DNA from: Heterohyrax brucei
Taxonomy: Eukaryota > Chordata > Mammalia > Hyracoidea > Procaviidae
Reading direction: 5' to 3'
Length of the DNA: 64,000 nt
Assembly (NCBI GenBank): GCA_028571685.1
Contig: CM053156.1
Coordinates: forward strand, 88,043,049-88,107,048
Positions 23,845 through 34,011 of the stretch are shown here, in pieces. Every line of letters begins with the position of its first letter. The first letter of the stretch is position 1. The translations under genes were made by a program, and so were the position numbers. The notes below the pieces were generated by a model, which saw only the letters and a program-made list of their open reading frames with translations, did not search any database and was not told the DNA's origin.

Positions 23845-24826
23845 AGGATCTCTTCTGCATGCAGCTTGAATTTCTGGCGTGTCCCTGTCAATGTACTGTT
23901 GCAGCTATTTTTGAACGATCTTCAGCCAAGTTTTACCTGTGCATCACATTAATGGTATTGTTTAAGACAGCACTTGGCTTTGGCCAGAAATACAAGCTGG
24001 ATTCAGAAAAAGATATGGAACTAGGGATGTCATTGCTGATGTCAGATAGATCTAGCTGAAAGGAGAGAATAAATAGAAAGATACTTACCTAGGGTTTATT
24101 TTCTATGCAAAGGCATTCGACTGTGTGGATCATAAAAAATTAGGAATAACATTGCAGAGAATGGGAATTCCAGAACACTTAATTGTGTTCATGAGGAATC
24201 TGTATATGGATTAAGAGGCAAGTGTGTCAACAGAACAAGGGGACACTGCATGGTTTAAAGTCAGGAAAGGTGTGCGTCAGGCCTGTACCCTTTCACCATA
24301 CCTTTGCAATCTGTATGCCAAGCAAATAATCCTAAAAGCTGGACCACATGAAGAAGGAGGCCTCAGGATTGGAGGATAACTCATTAATAACCTGCGTTAT
24401 GCAGATGACACGAACCTGTTTGCTGAAAGCGGAGAACTGGAAGCACTTACCAATGATCAAAGACCACAGCCTTCATTGTGGATTATACCTCAACATCAAG
24501 AAAACAAAAATTGTCACAGCTGAACCAATAAGCAACATTATGGCCAATGGAGAGAAGACTGAGTTTGTCAAGGATCTCATTTTACTTGGCTCCCCAATCA
24601 GTGCCCCCTGGAAATAGCAGTGAAGAAATCAGACAAAGAATTGGGGTAGATGGATCTGCTGCGAAAGTGCTGAAACTGTTCAAGTGTTGAGAGGGTGTGC
24701 CTCACCCCAGCCACTGAGCTTTCAAGTCGCTTCATATGCATGCAAAAAGCCAGACAGTGAGAGAGGGCCACAGAAGAATCAATGCCTTTGAATTATCGTG
24801 TTGGTGAAGAATACTGAATATGCCAT
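23845..24826 (+). mobile_element. RTE/BovB-type LINE with inverted 5' end
   Basis: Bases 23845-23955 read as RTE on the minus strand (GCAGCTTGAATTTCTGGCG). From about 23975 the element reads on the plus strand, with GTGTGGATCATAAAAAATTA and the RT motif YADDTNLFAES near 24395-24425. This is the form left by twin priming. Its 3' part continues at 25320 beyond an inserted LTR. All frames are broken. Confidence 0.8.
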
Positions 24827-25319
24827 TGGCATGGATTGAATTGTGTTCCCCCCAAAAGTGTGTAGCAATTGGGGCCATGATTCCCAGCACTGCTGATGCC
24901 CCTATATTGTCAATCTTGTCTCTGGAATGTTAACAAGTGAAGACCACACCAGCTGTGTCAATGAGTCAGGGCTCCTGGTAGGGTTGTTTTGTGCCTTAAG
25001 CACCTCTGGAGATCCAAAGGAAAGGGAAGCAAGCAGAGAGCTGGGGACCTCCTGCCATCCGGAAAGAATCAGTGCTGGGAGCAGAGCATGTCCTTGGAAA
25101 ACCAGGGGTCCCTGAGCCGCAAGAAGCTCCCATTCTGGGGGGAGATTGATGACAAGGACCTTCCTCCAGAGCCAACAGAGAAAGACTCCCCCTGGAGCTG
25201 ATGCCCTGAATTTGGACTTGGGTGCACGTGTAGCCTACTGGATTGTGACAAATGAACTTCTCTTTTTAAAGCCATTCACCTGTGGCATTTCTGTTGGAGC
25301 AGCACTAGGTGCTAACACA
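24827..25319 (+). mobile_element. AFRO_LA-like solo LTR inserted in the RTE LINE
   Basis: The 493-bp element starts TGGCATGGATTGAATTGTGT and ends GCACTAGGTGCTAACACA. It is flanked by GCCAT (24822-24826) and ACCAC (25320-25324), which look like a mutated 5-bp duplication of an original ACCAT. RTE sequence flows from one side to the other. Confidence 0.75.
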
Positions 25320-25650
25320 ACCACAGGCTGCCGGAGGGACAAACTAGCCTCTCCTGGAAGAAGTACAACCAGAGTACTCCTGAGAAGCCAGGATGGGGAG
25401 ACTTGGTCTCACATACTTTGGATGTGTTATCAGAAGGGATCAGTCCCTGAAGAAGGATGTCATGGTTGGTAAAATAGAGGGTCAGCCAAAAAGAGTGAGA
25501 CTGTCAAGGAGATGGATTAACAGCGTGGTTTCAACAGTGGGTTCAGGTATGACAATGATCAGGGGGATGGCACAAGGCTGGGTATCGTGTCCTCCGGTGG
25601 TGCACAGGCTTGCTGTGAATTGAAACCTACCTGACAGCACCCAACGACAA
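25320..25650 (+). mobile_element. 3' end of the interrupted RTE LINE
   Basis: The block AGGGATCAGTCCCTGAAGAA and the terminal CAGCACCCAACGACAACA mark the RTE 3' tail, continuing the copy that starts at 23845. Confidence 0.85.
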
Positions 25651-25652
25651 CA

Positions 25653-25815
25653 GAGGAGTCCTGGTGGCGTCATGGTTACACCTACCAGCGCCCGGCGGAA
25701 GAACACAGGGACAGTCTGCCTGCGTGGATTACAGCCTTGGAAGCCCCGTGGGGCCGTCCTGCTCTGTCCACAGTATGCCTAAGAGTCGGAATCAACTGAA
25801 TGGCCACCGGTTAAC
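25653..25815 (+). mobile_element. AfroSINE
   Basis: Starts GAGTCCTGGTGGCGTCATGG directly after the RTE tail. Confidence 0.85.
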
Positions 25816-25954
25816 GGAGCGCAGTGCTGCTCTGCACCCACAAGGTTACCGCGAATCTGGTCACCGTGAGTGTGGTCGCAGTGAGGCCTCCGTGTGTCTT
25901 TCTGGTCAGCTGGTTTGGTTTAGGGGGCCGGTTCGACTGCACGCTCTCTAGTGA

Positions 25955-25966
25955 CCAGGAGAGGGC
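25955..25966 (+). promoter_or_regulatory. Near-match CTCF motif
   Basis: CCAGGAGAGGGC matches 11 of 12 core positions and is followed by GC. It lies between SINE fragments. Confidence 0.25.
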
Positions 25967-25994
25967 GCACAGACCACACCGTGCGCTGTACCCG

Positions 25995-26062
25995 AAAGAA
26001 CCGACCGCATTGCTGTAAAGTGGATTCTGACCCACGGTAGCCCGGCCCCCCCAAAGGCGCAT
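25995..26062 (-). mobile_element. AfroSINE tail fragment
   Basis: GTGGATTCTGACCCACGGTA is a reversed, changed SINE tail. Confidence 0.5.
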
Positions 26063-26734
26063 AGTTGGAGGAGGTCTCCCCAGTGTGCCTGCAGAGCACC
26101 CTGAGGTCAGCTCAGAACTGCGCAGAGGGAAGGGGCAATTCTCAGGGGGGCTGGGCTCAGACCCTCGCCCCGACCTGGCAGATGGACCCCAGCCGGAGGA
26201 GACAGCACCCCGGGCCCCTCCGCCGGGCACCCGGGGCCTCTGCTGGCGGCTGTGCAGGAGGCGGCGCCTGCTTGGGAGTGCCTGCACCTGCTTTTCTGAC
26301 CCAGAGGCTGGAGCGGCCTCCAGGGCCCGTGGCTTGGCCCTGTGACCAGGGCGTTCTGGCCTGGCCTCGGGCAGGATGGCACAGAGCAGGAGGAAACAAG
26401 TGTGGTGCCTGGTGCCCTGGAGCCCAGAGGCCTGGCCCACACCCAGGGAGTCCCATTTCCAGTGAGCCCTCCAGCAGCCCCCGGGTGCCTTCCAGGGGGA
26501 CAAAGGCCCGGGGGTGCAAGGGCGTGTCCCGAGCCTCAGAGCTGCCTTCCGCCAGCCATCTGGAGGGACAGCTCTGTGGGTTTTATGATACAGCAAAGAT
26601 TTAGGACACGAGAGGCATTTCCCTCCCAGACACTGCGGGTGCTTGTGAGTTTTCTTCTGTCAGGGGCACAATGCGAGAATCTTTGTGACATGTGGCCTGG
26701 AGTGACAACAGGCGCTCAGTGTCCAGGACAGGCA
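26063..26734. other. GC-rich unique sequence, no gene called
   Basis: Long frames exist in four frames at once (for example 26065-26604 plus and 26596-25811 minus), which is typical of high GC rather than coding. I see no domain, splice pattern or CpG-island-like boundary strong enough to call a gene. Confidence 0.45.
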
Positions 26735-27740
26735 CATACATGAGCATGTATACACACACCACACACATACATATACATCACACACACACACACCACAGGC
26801 ACACAGACCTACACATATATTCACACCACACACACATATGTATACATCTACACATCACACACATACATAGACATATATACATGTGTCCTGACCACATATG
26901 TACACACTCAACACCCACAGACACTTGCGCACATACACATACCACACCCATGAACATAAAGGCACACACACCCCACACATGCTTCCATGTACACATATCA
27001 TGCACATACACATATACAGACACAATACACACATCACACGCACACACCCCTACATATGTGTGCAGAGCACACACATACAAGTCCACCACATACATACACA
27101 TACCACACTCACACAAATGCATATCCACAGCACATGCATATACCACACACATATGCACACATGTACACACACTACACACACCACACTCACACACGTACAT
27201 GCACATCCATACCCCCACACCCCTGCATGCATAGACAAGTATGTACACATGTTTATACACCACATACATACACACTCATACACATACACATACTCCCAAA
27301 TATACACGTACCACATGCATAAAGACACACCACACACACATATGCTTATATGTACACACACATATAGACACATACCACACTCACACACACCTACATACAT
27401 ATACACACCACACACGTGCGCACCACATACACGCATACCACACTGACATACACAAATATTCACACCACACACACGTATACACTACACACACCATACTTAC
27501 ACGTACATATACATCCACATATACACACCTCCCACACACATGTAGGCACATACCCAGACCACACACATACATGCTCACACACACACCACACACATAAACA
27601 TGACACACACAGCACACACACGTACACATACCATGCACATACACATCTATAGACCCAGACATACATAAGCACACGTGTTCAGATACACAAACACATGTAC
27701 ATATACCACACACACACACAGACACACATGCACACTTGCT
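26735..27740. repeat. 1-kb CA/TA-rich simple repeat
   Basis: Alternating CA, CATA and ACCACAC units, with inserted ATATAC and TACATG words, fill the tract. Open frames made of His/Thr/Tyr repeats on the + strand and Cys/Val repeats on the - strand are artefacts of the simple sequence. Confidence 0.95.
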
Positions 27741-27994
27741 CTGTACAACTTCAGTTCCATTGTCATCCCCCCCAGACTGAGTCCCTTGTGGTGTCTTTTG
27801 ATTTGTTTATGTTTTAGTGGACTGCTTTTCTTCTTGACCTTTCAGTGACTGATCCTGGGGAACACACGGAACAGAAAGGGAGCCACGCGGAGGTGGGTCC
27901 TCAGCAGTATTTAGGGTGCGCCCCATGCCGCGCAGCCACCACCCTTCCTGGGAGTTTGCCTGCTCCGAGGTGTTGGCCGTGACTGGTTAGGACC

Positions 27995-28150
27995 CACTGT
28001 CAAGAGCCTTTGCACAGTCAATGGAACACAGGTAAACGTCTCTCTGGCACTCTCGGCTTTCAGTCTGGATCCATCTGACATCGGCAATGATAGCCCTGCC
28101 GACATCTGCTTCTGAATCTGCTTGAATTTCTGGCAGGTCCCTGTTAGAAT
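27995..28150 (-). mobile_element. RTE LINE fragment
   Basis: GGATCCATCTGACATCGGCA and CTTGAATTTCTGGCAGGTCC are reversed RT-domain words. Confidence 0.75.
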
Positions 28151-28266
28151 CCCAAGACCCTTCATCATCTTGAAGTAACACCTCTTACTGGGGGTGTCTT
28201 TGGAAGTCTTGGCTCATCAATTACTTTACAGAGTGTTTCCTGTGTGCGTGCCGGAGATTTCTGGGG

Positions 28267-28710
28267 TGTCATGGATTGAGCTGTGTGCCCCCCAAGATGT
28301 GTGTGGCCATTCAGCTGGGCCATGATCCCTGTCTTGTTCCTCCAGGCTGTGCACCCCCCCTCTGGCTTGTCGGTAATGGAGGAGGAGCGTGGCGCTACTG
28401 AGATGACTCAGTCTAGAGACTCTGCTGTGCCTTCAGGCAGTGTCTTGGGCAAGGAAGGCAGGGGAAGCAAGCAGAGCGCATGGGGGACCTCCTGTCACCA
28501 TGAAGGAGGCAGTGCCAGGAGCCGAGCACACCCTGTGGACCAGGGGTCCCTGCACTGGAGAAGCTCCCAGCTGCAGGAAGTCTGACAAGGACTTTTCCCT
28601 GGAGCTGATCACCTGAGTCTGGACTTTCAGCCTGCTTTTCTGTGAGAACATAAACTTCTCTTTGCTAAAGCCATCCACTCATACTTCCATCACAGCAGAT
28701 GACTCAGACA
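28267..28710 (+). mobile_element. AFRO_LA-like solo LTR
   Basis: Starts TGTCATGGATTGAGCTGTGT and ends CAGATGACTCAGACA (444 bp), with the shared ACATAAACTTCTCTTTGCTA polyadenylation-side block. Flanking 5-mers (TGGGG and CGTGG) do not match convincingly. Confidence 0.7.
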
Positions 28711-29067
28711 CGTGGTCCCCTGAGTTTCCACCCTCAGGGTCTTCAGCCTTGACCCACGTCCTGTTGGGCAGCACCCTCCTGACCTCCTGGATGGCAGAGG
28801 GCTGCCTGCAGGACACATGCCCTCCTTGGGTGGCCTTCAGCTTGACAGATATCACCGATAAATCTCAGTACACTCTGTGGATCCCAGAGGAAACCTGGGG
28901 TCTTCCTCATTCCTCAATTCAGGGGCTGCTGCAAACACCTGGCTTACCAAGAGAGAAAATGTGGGGTCGCAGTGTGACATGTACTGACACCCCAGATCCC
29001 ATGAACGTGAGCCTTGCTGGCCTACAGGGTGCAGGGGCATGGATTGTGTTGCCTTCTGTAACAGTAC
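28711..29067. other. No gene seen
   Basis: Unique-looking sequence with one 144-codon open frame lacking any domain I recognise. Confidence 0.4.
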
Positions 29068-29225
29068 CCTGGAAATTCTGGTGGTATAGCGGTTGAGTGC
29101 TATTGCTGCTAACCAAAAGGTCAGTAGTCCAAATCTACCAGGCACCCCTGGAAACTCTAAGGGGCAGTTCTACTCTGCCCTGTAGGGTCATTGTGAGTTG
29201 GGATCAACTCAAGGGCAGTGGAGTT
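29068..29225 (+). mobile_element. AfroSINE
   Basis: Complete copy with GGTGGTATAGCGGTTGAGTG head and GGGATCAACTCAAGGGCAGT tail. Confidence 0.9.
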
Positions 29226-29429
29226 ACAGCAACACCCCAGTGTTCACCTGGGCCTCTAGGGAAAGCCCTCTGAGGTTCTCTCCTCTGTTCCTGGGGGACC
29301 CGGGGACACCAAGGTAATCACTGGTTCAGCAGACAATGAATTTGGCAAGCCAGTGCTTTGGGATGTCTGTGTGTGCTGGGGGAGGCTGTTCACAGCCAGA
29401 GCTGTGACGTAAACTGTGGGGGTCTAGGG

Positions 29430-30044
29430 CAGAAAGGTGACCCAACAGAATGCAGAAATTATCAAGCAATATGATTAATGTCTCACCCGAGTAAAAGTTT
29501 GCTGGAGATCGTTGAAAAGCAGCAGCAGCGCAGCGTTGATGGGGACCGGCCAGAAATTCAAGCAGATTCGGAAGCGGGTGTGGGCAGGGCTGTCATTGCT
29601 GATGTCAGGTGGGTCCAGGCGGAAAGCTGAGAGTACCAGAAAGATGTTTACCTGAGTTTCATTGACTGCTGTGCAAAGGCATTCGACTGTGTGGACCCTA
29701 ACCACTTATGGCCAACACTGCAGAGAGTGGGAATTCCAGAACCCTTCACCGTGCTCATGAGGAATCTGTATGTGGACCGAGAGGCAGTCGTGTGACAGGA
29801 CAAGGGGACACTGTGTGGTCTCAAGTCTGGAAAGGTGTGTGTCCTATCAGGGTTGTATCCTTTCACTGTATTTGATCTACACTCTAAGCACAAGAGGAAG
29901 GAGGCATCAGGACTGGAAGAAGACTCATTAACAGCCTTTGTCTTGCAGATGACACAATCCTGCTTGCTGAAAGTGAAGAGGACTTGAAACACTTTCTGGT
30001 GAAGATCATACTATACAGCCTTCAGTATTATATCTCAATGTAAC
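29430..30044 (+). mobile_element. RTE/BovB-type LINE, RT domain
   Basis: Contains AAGGCATTCGACTGTGTGGA (RT motif with the catalytic Asp) and a later ADDTILLAE-coding stretch near 29945. Stops interrupt the frame. A reversed SINE at 30045 cuts it from its 3' end. Confidence 0.85.
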
Positions 30045-30197
30045 CCCACTGACATCCAGTCGAGTCTGGCTCGTGGAGACCCTGGGGGTCAGAGTAGAAC
30101 AGCTCACAGAGTTTCCAAGGAGCCCCTGGCAGATTTGAACTGCCGACCTTCTGGCGAGCCGACTTAGCACTTAACCCACTACGCCACCAGGGTTTAA
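30045..30197 (-). mobile_element. AfroSINE inserted in the RTE LINE
   Basis: Complete reverse copy, CACTGACATCCAGTCGAGTC to CGCCACCAGGGTTT. RTE sequence resumes after it, so the SINE is younger than this RTE copy. Confidence 0.88.
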
Positions 30198-30480
30198 AGA
30201 AGACAAAGTAGCCTCACAACAGACTCCTTGGAAGCAAGAACGGTGAGACTTCATCTTACATACTTCTGACATGGTGTCAGAAGGGACCAGTGCCTGGAGA
30301 AGTAGGTCATCGAAAGAGAGGAAGACCCTCAAAGAGACGATTCACACAGGGACTGCAAAAATGGGCTCAAACACAACAGCAGCTGTGAGCATGGTGCGGG
30401 ACCAGGCCGTGTTCCGTTCTGTCACGCAGAGGGTCCCTACAAGTTGGGTGCTGACCCCATAGCACCTAGCAACAACAGTG
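30198..30480 (+). mobile_element. RTE LINE 3' end
   Basis: GAGAGGAAGACCCTCAAAGA and the terminal AGCACCTAGCAACAACAG are the RTE tail belonging to the copy at 29430. Confidence 0.85.
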
Positions 30481-31587
30481 CAGACAGAAGTGGGGGTCCC
30501 TCATTCAGAATTTATTAAGACTCTCGAAGGGGTATCAGCAGACGGTTAAATGCAGTGTGGGCCCTTCTGAGCTCCAGGCCTGTGTCGCTGCTGGGGTTCC
30601 TCATCCATGGAGCTGTGTTGCTCGCAGCCATTGTGCCACTTTTCTGAGACTTGTGTTAGACCAGCATGGTTTAGAGCATGTTTCCAATAAGCGGAAGGAG
30701 GTGGACTGGAGCGCAGTGCGGGACATGCATTGCTGTGTCATCTGGCCCACCGTCACCCCTGTTCCAGGCAGCTGTACCACAGCGGTTTTAGGGAAGCCTC
30801 CCCTCCCCCATCTCAGGGGACCAGGCTCAGGTGAGCCGTTGTACCCAGCTCCACACCCAGGGCAGATCAACTGGCGAATGCGGTGTGCCATTTGTACCAA
30901 GCAAGGCAGGCACAAGTGTGATGGTATTTATGTGCTAATCTGTGTGAGCAATTCCACACGAGTTCATCCCATCTTCAGTGGGGTGGGCGCTGGTGATGTG
31001 GAGTCCTGCACAGCAGTGGGAAGGCACTGTTAGGCCGTAGGTGCCTTCTTCTTGGCACAGGGGCCTCCTGACACCCCTCCCCACCTGCCACGGGCTTCAC
31101 ACAAGTCCCAGCACTGCACTGGGGACCCTCTCAGCTAAACTTCTGGATCGGGGAGATGGACACCCAGTGTCACCCGCTGTCCACTGCTGGGGGCTGGCTG
31201 GGCAGGGGAGAGTGAGGTGAACAGGGTGGCTGACCCGGTGGGGGCCCTGTCTGTTACCCTGCACCAGCCAGGTCTGGACTCACCTGGTTCTCTCGCCGTG
31301 TGGGTACTAACAGGGGCCCCAAACCCATCCCAGGCCGGGAAATCCAGCTTCAAAGACATGTCTGCAGCCATGAACACCCGGAAGCCGAAAGACCTCCAGA
31401 CCTCTGATCCAGCCCCTCCCTGTGGGTGGGGGGCTGATGGGGGGACCCCACAGGGAAGGATTTGGGTGTGTGGCCCAAGTCCAGTTCTGGAGTGGGTTGG
31501 TGATTACAATGGTGTCTGCTAAATATTTAGGTCGCGTGTGTTTTACAACAAAATGTTTCTTAAAAAACCAACTAAAATAAGAATAAA
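30481..31587. other. No gene called; 30540-31030 may be an unclassified repeat
   Basis: A 158-codon plus frame at 30557-31033 looks like a decayed interspersed repeat rather than a protein I recognise. 31040-31520 appears unique. Confidence 0.35.
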
Positions 31588-31752
31588 AACCCCACTGGCT
31601 CTAGTCGCGTGGTGGTTAAGTGCTACATCAGCTAACCAAAAAGCCCGCAGTTCAGATCTGCCAGGGGTACCTTGGAGATTCCATGGGACAGTTCCACTCT
31701 GTTCTGTAGGGTCGCTATGAGTCAGAATCGACAGTGGGTTTGGTTTTGGTGC
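31588..31752 (+). mobile_element. AfroSINE
   Basis: Full copy ending AGTGGGTTTGGTTTTGG, adjoining a reversed copy tail to tail. Confidence 0.9.
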
Positions 31753-31945
31753 GGCGGAGTCGATTCTGACTCAGACCCTACAGGACTGAGCAGACCTGCC
31801 CCACGGGGTTTCCGAGGCTGTGAATCCCGACGGCAGCCGACTCCCGTGTCCATGTTTCTTCTGCCCCGAGGCTGGTGAGTTTGAAGCGCCAGCCCTTTAT
31901 GGTTTGCGACTGAGTTTTACCATCGCGCCAACCGAGATTCTCAAA
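31753..31945 (-). mobile_element. AfroSINE, long variant
   Basis: Reverse copy beginning GGCGGAGTCGATTCTGACTC. With 31588-31752 it forms a close inverted repeat just upstream of the 32-kb CpG island. Confidence 0.8.
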
Positions 31946-32079
31946 AACCACCTACAGCCCCAGTTTATTGGAAGTGCAAGTCTGGACTTCACAGAAATCG
32001 CGTGAAGGGCAGGCAGGCGGCCCGGCGTTAGGAAGCCTCAGGCCGCATCTGAACCTTAAACTCTGCATCATCTGCGAGA

Positions 32080-32790
32080 CCATTTACGCGGGAGAGCACT
32101 GAGGCACGGAGAGCGAAGACACGTGCCTGGGGGCCGCGCAGCTGTTCCAACTCCGCGGCCTCTTAACGACCCCGCTAACAGGCGGGTACACCTCCTGCCT
32201 GGCTGGCTGCGCCCTTAACGCTTCCCGGGCGCCCCTGAAGGCAGACCCGGGGACCGAGGCCCCAGACCCGCTGCACAGCTGACCGCAGCTCCTTCTCCGA
32301 GAGGGTCCGCAGGTCAAGGTCACGAGGAATCCGGCGGCCCCCCCGCCCCTGGGCCGAGGGGCCGGCCTTGCGCGCCGCCGCGCCCCCGCCCGGCCCGCCC
32401 CCCGGAGCCTCTGCGCCCGGGTGTGCGCTCGAGCGCTGCGCGGCTGGCCGCCGGGGAACCGCGGAGCCGGCCCGGAGCTGAGCCCGAGCCGTGCCGAGCG
32501 GGCCTCCGGCGGGATGCGCGGCCGCGCGGCGGGGCGGGCCGGCTGGCCGGCGCCGGTGCGCTCGCTGCTGCGCGCTTTCGGAGCTCGGGACACCGCGGCC
32601 GCCCGGGGCCCGCCGCAAGGTGAGCTCGGGGACGGGGCGCGGGGGCGGGGCGCGGGCCCGAAAGCCCCCGACTGCTGCGGTACGGCGAGGCGGGCGCCTG
32701 CGGACCCGGGCTTCCCGGGCGGGAAAGTCGGCCACTCAGCCTCCAAACCCGGGCAGGGTGGCGCGTTGGTCGGAGCGCCGGCTTGGGTCG
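32080..32790 (+). promoter_or_regulatory. CpG island promoter of the upstream exon
   Basis: CpG density rises sharply here against CpG-poor surroundings. The tract contains repeated CCCCGCCC/GGGCGGGG (Sp1-type) boxes on both sides of the exon at 32514-32619, and no TATA box. It is free of the SINE and LINE copies that crowd both flanks, as expected of an active germline-unmethylated promoter. Such islands often fire in both directions, so an antisense transcript is possible. Confidence 0.7.
32514..32619 (+). CDS. Candidate upstream alternative first exon of PHACTR3
   Basis: An ATG in a dense CpG island opens 35 codons (starting MRGRAAGRAG, then WPAPVRSLLR, ending RGPPQ) plus one G, followed by a near-perfect donor AAG/GTGAGC at 32620. 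The splice phase (one leftover base) is identical to the canonical PHACTR3 exon 1, which lies 22.4 kb downstream on the same strand. Splicing to PHACTR3 exon 2 would therefore stay in frame. The peptide is Arg/Ala/Gly-rich with a short amphipathic basic stretch (VRSLLRAFGAR), which could bias membrane or organelle binding; that is speculation. I recall that PHACTR3 has several alternative 5' ends in human, but I cannot confirm this peptide. It could instead be a different gene or a non-coding first exon. Confidence 0.55.
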
Positions 32791-33261
32791 GGGGTCTGGC
32801 TTGGGAGTGCCCCCCGCCCCCTCCGCTGGCTGCAGGACCCAGTGCGTGAAGATTGACCTGGCTGTGCCTCAGTTTCCGTGACTGTAAAATGGGGCGACCC
32901 AATTCCGGTGTTTGGGGGGCCTTCGTTTGGATCAGTGAGCTGACAGGTGTGTTAACGTCTTTCCCCCAGGGCAGCCTGGCCTCGGCCTGTGCAGGAGGGC
33001 AGGCCAGAGCCTGTGAGGGCAGGCACTTGGCCCTAGAGCTGGGAACCACAGACACAGAAGCCAGGTCTCAGGAGAGACCCCGCCTGGCCGCAGGAATTGC
33101 AGGGTGGGAAGGAAGTTACTCCCACCCTGCCCGACAAGTTAGGTTAGCGTTTTCTGGATTGGACCCGTTATAGGCATCTCCGTGGGAGACCAGATTAAAA
33201 ACCCCTTCCTGGCTGTGCCTTTGGGAGGCTCATCAGAATCCTGGAATCTGCACTTCAGCCA
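32791..33261. other. No further exon seen downstream of the candidate first exon
   Basis: Sequence becomes CpG-poor. No acceptor-exon-donor combination is apparent. Confidence 0.4.
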
Positions 33262-33421
33262 GTGCCTTGGGGGGCGCAGCGGTTGGGAGTTTTGCTGCTA
33301 ACTAAAGGGCTGGCTGTTCGAATCCACCAGCCACTCCTTGTAAAAGTTATTGGTACCTTACCCCGGTGTAATAGGGTTGCTGTGAGTTGGAACCGACTCG
33401 ATGCGAAGGGTTTGGTTTGAT
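33262..33421 (+). mobile_element. AfroSINE
   Basis: Carries GGGGCGCAGCGGTTGGGAG head and GGAACCGACTCGATGCGAAG tail. Confidence 0.88.
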
Positions 33422-33835
33422 CTGAGGTGGTTTCTGGGATCCAGGCCTCTCTTGGGGCAAATCTGCTTTCCAGGGGACATTTGTTAGTGTTCTGAAACGT
33501 TTTTGGGGTGCTCCAGTAGCGTAGTGCGGAGGGGTGTTACTAGTATGTAGTGGGCAGAGGCCAGGGAGGCTGCTTGGCTTCCTAGCGAACACTCCAGGAC
33601 TCCCTATTGTGTTAACCTTGCTGAGACTGAGAGACCATGAAGAGGTCCCTGGAGTCACAAGGATCTCAAAGGCAGGGACTTGGGAGCCACTGGAAAGCCC
33701 GCCCTGCCTGGCACTCTGCAGTGCCCCCGAAGTGGGCATCTCAGGCCCTGGGTGGAGCAGCCGCACCGCTGAAGTAGCCTAAAGTCGTAATCCATAATCT
33801 GAGGTGTTTACCCAGCCCTACTGTATATGGCCCAG
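33422..33835. other. No gene seen
   Basis: Unique-looking sequence; possible old SINE traces near 33500-33540. Confidence 0.35.
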
Positions 33836-34011
33836 GGGCCTTGGTGGCACAGTGGGTAAAGCACTCAGCTGTGAACTCAGGGGTCAGTGTTTCGAATCTG
33901 CTGTCCGGTTACCATGTGGCAGTCAGCTGTCCTGAAGAGTCACAATCTTGGAAACCCTGTGGGGCCCTCCTCTGAACTGACTTTGACACAGCGGGTTTGG
34001 TTTTTGGGTTT
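33836..34011 (+). mobile_element. AfroSINE, long variant
   Basis: Carries CCTTGGTGGCACAGTGGGTA head and ends GGGTTTGGTTTTTGGG. Confidence 0.85.

Noticed and set aside
25811-26596. 261-codon minus-strand frame
   Set aside because: It overlaps other long frames in a GC-rich patch, includes SINE sequence at one end and matches no family I know.
26692-27475. His/Thr-rich and Cys/Val-rich frames of up to 182 codons
   Set aside because: Pure artefacts of the CA/TA simple repeat, open in several frames on both strands.
32084-33055. 323-codon minus-strand open frame
   Set aside because: It spans the CpG island antisense to the candidate exon. Stops are rare in such GC-rich DNA, composition is Pro/Arg/Ala-rich without a domain, and other frames are open too.
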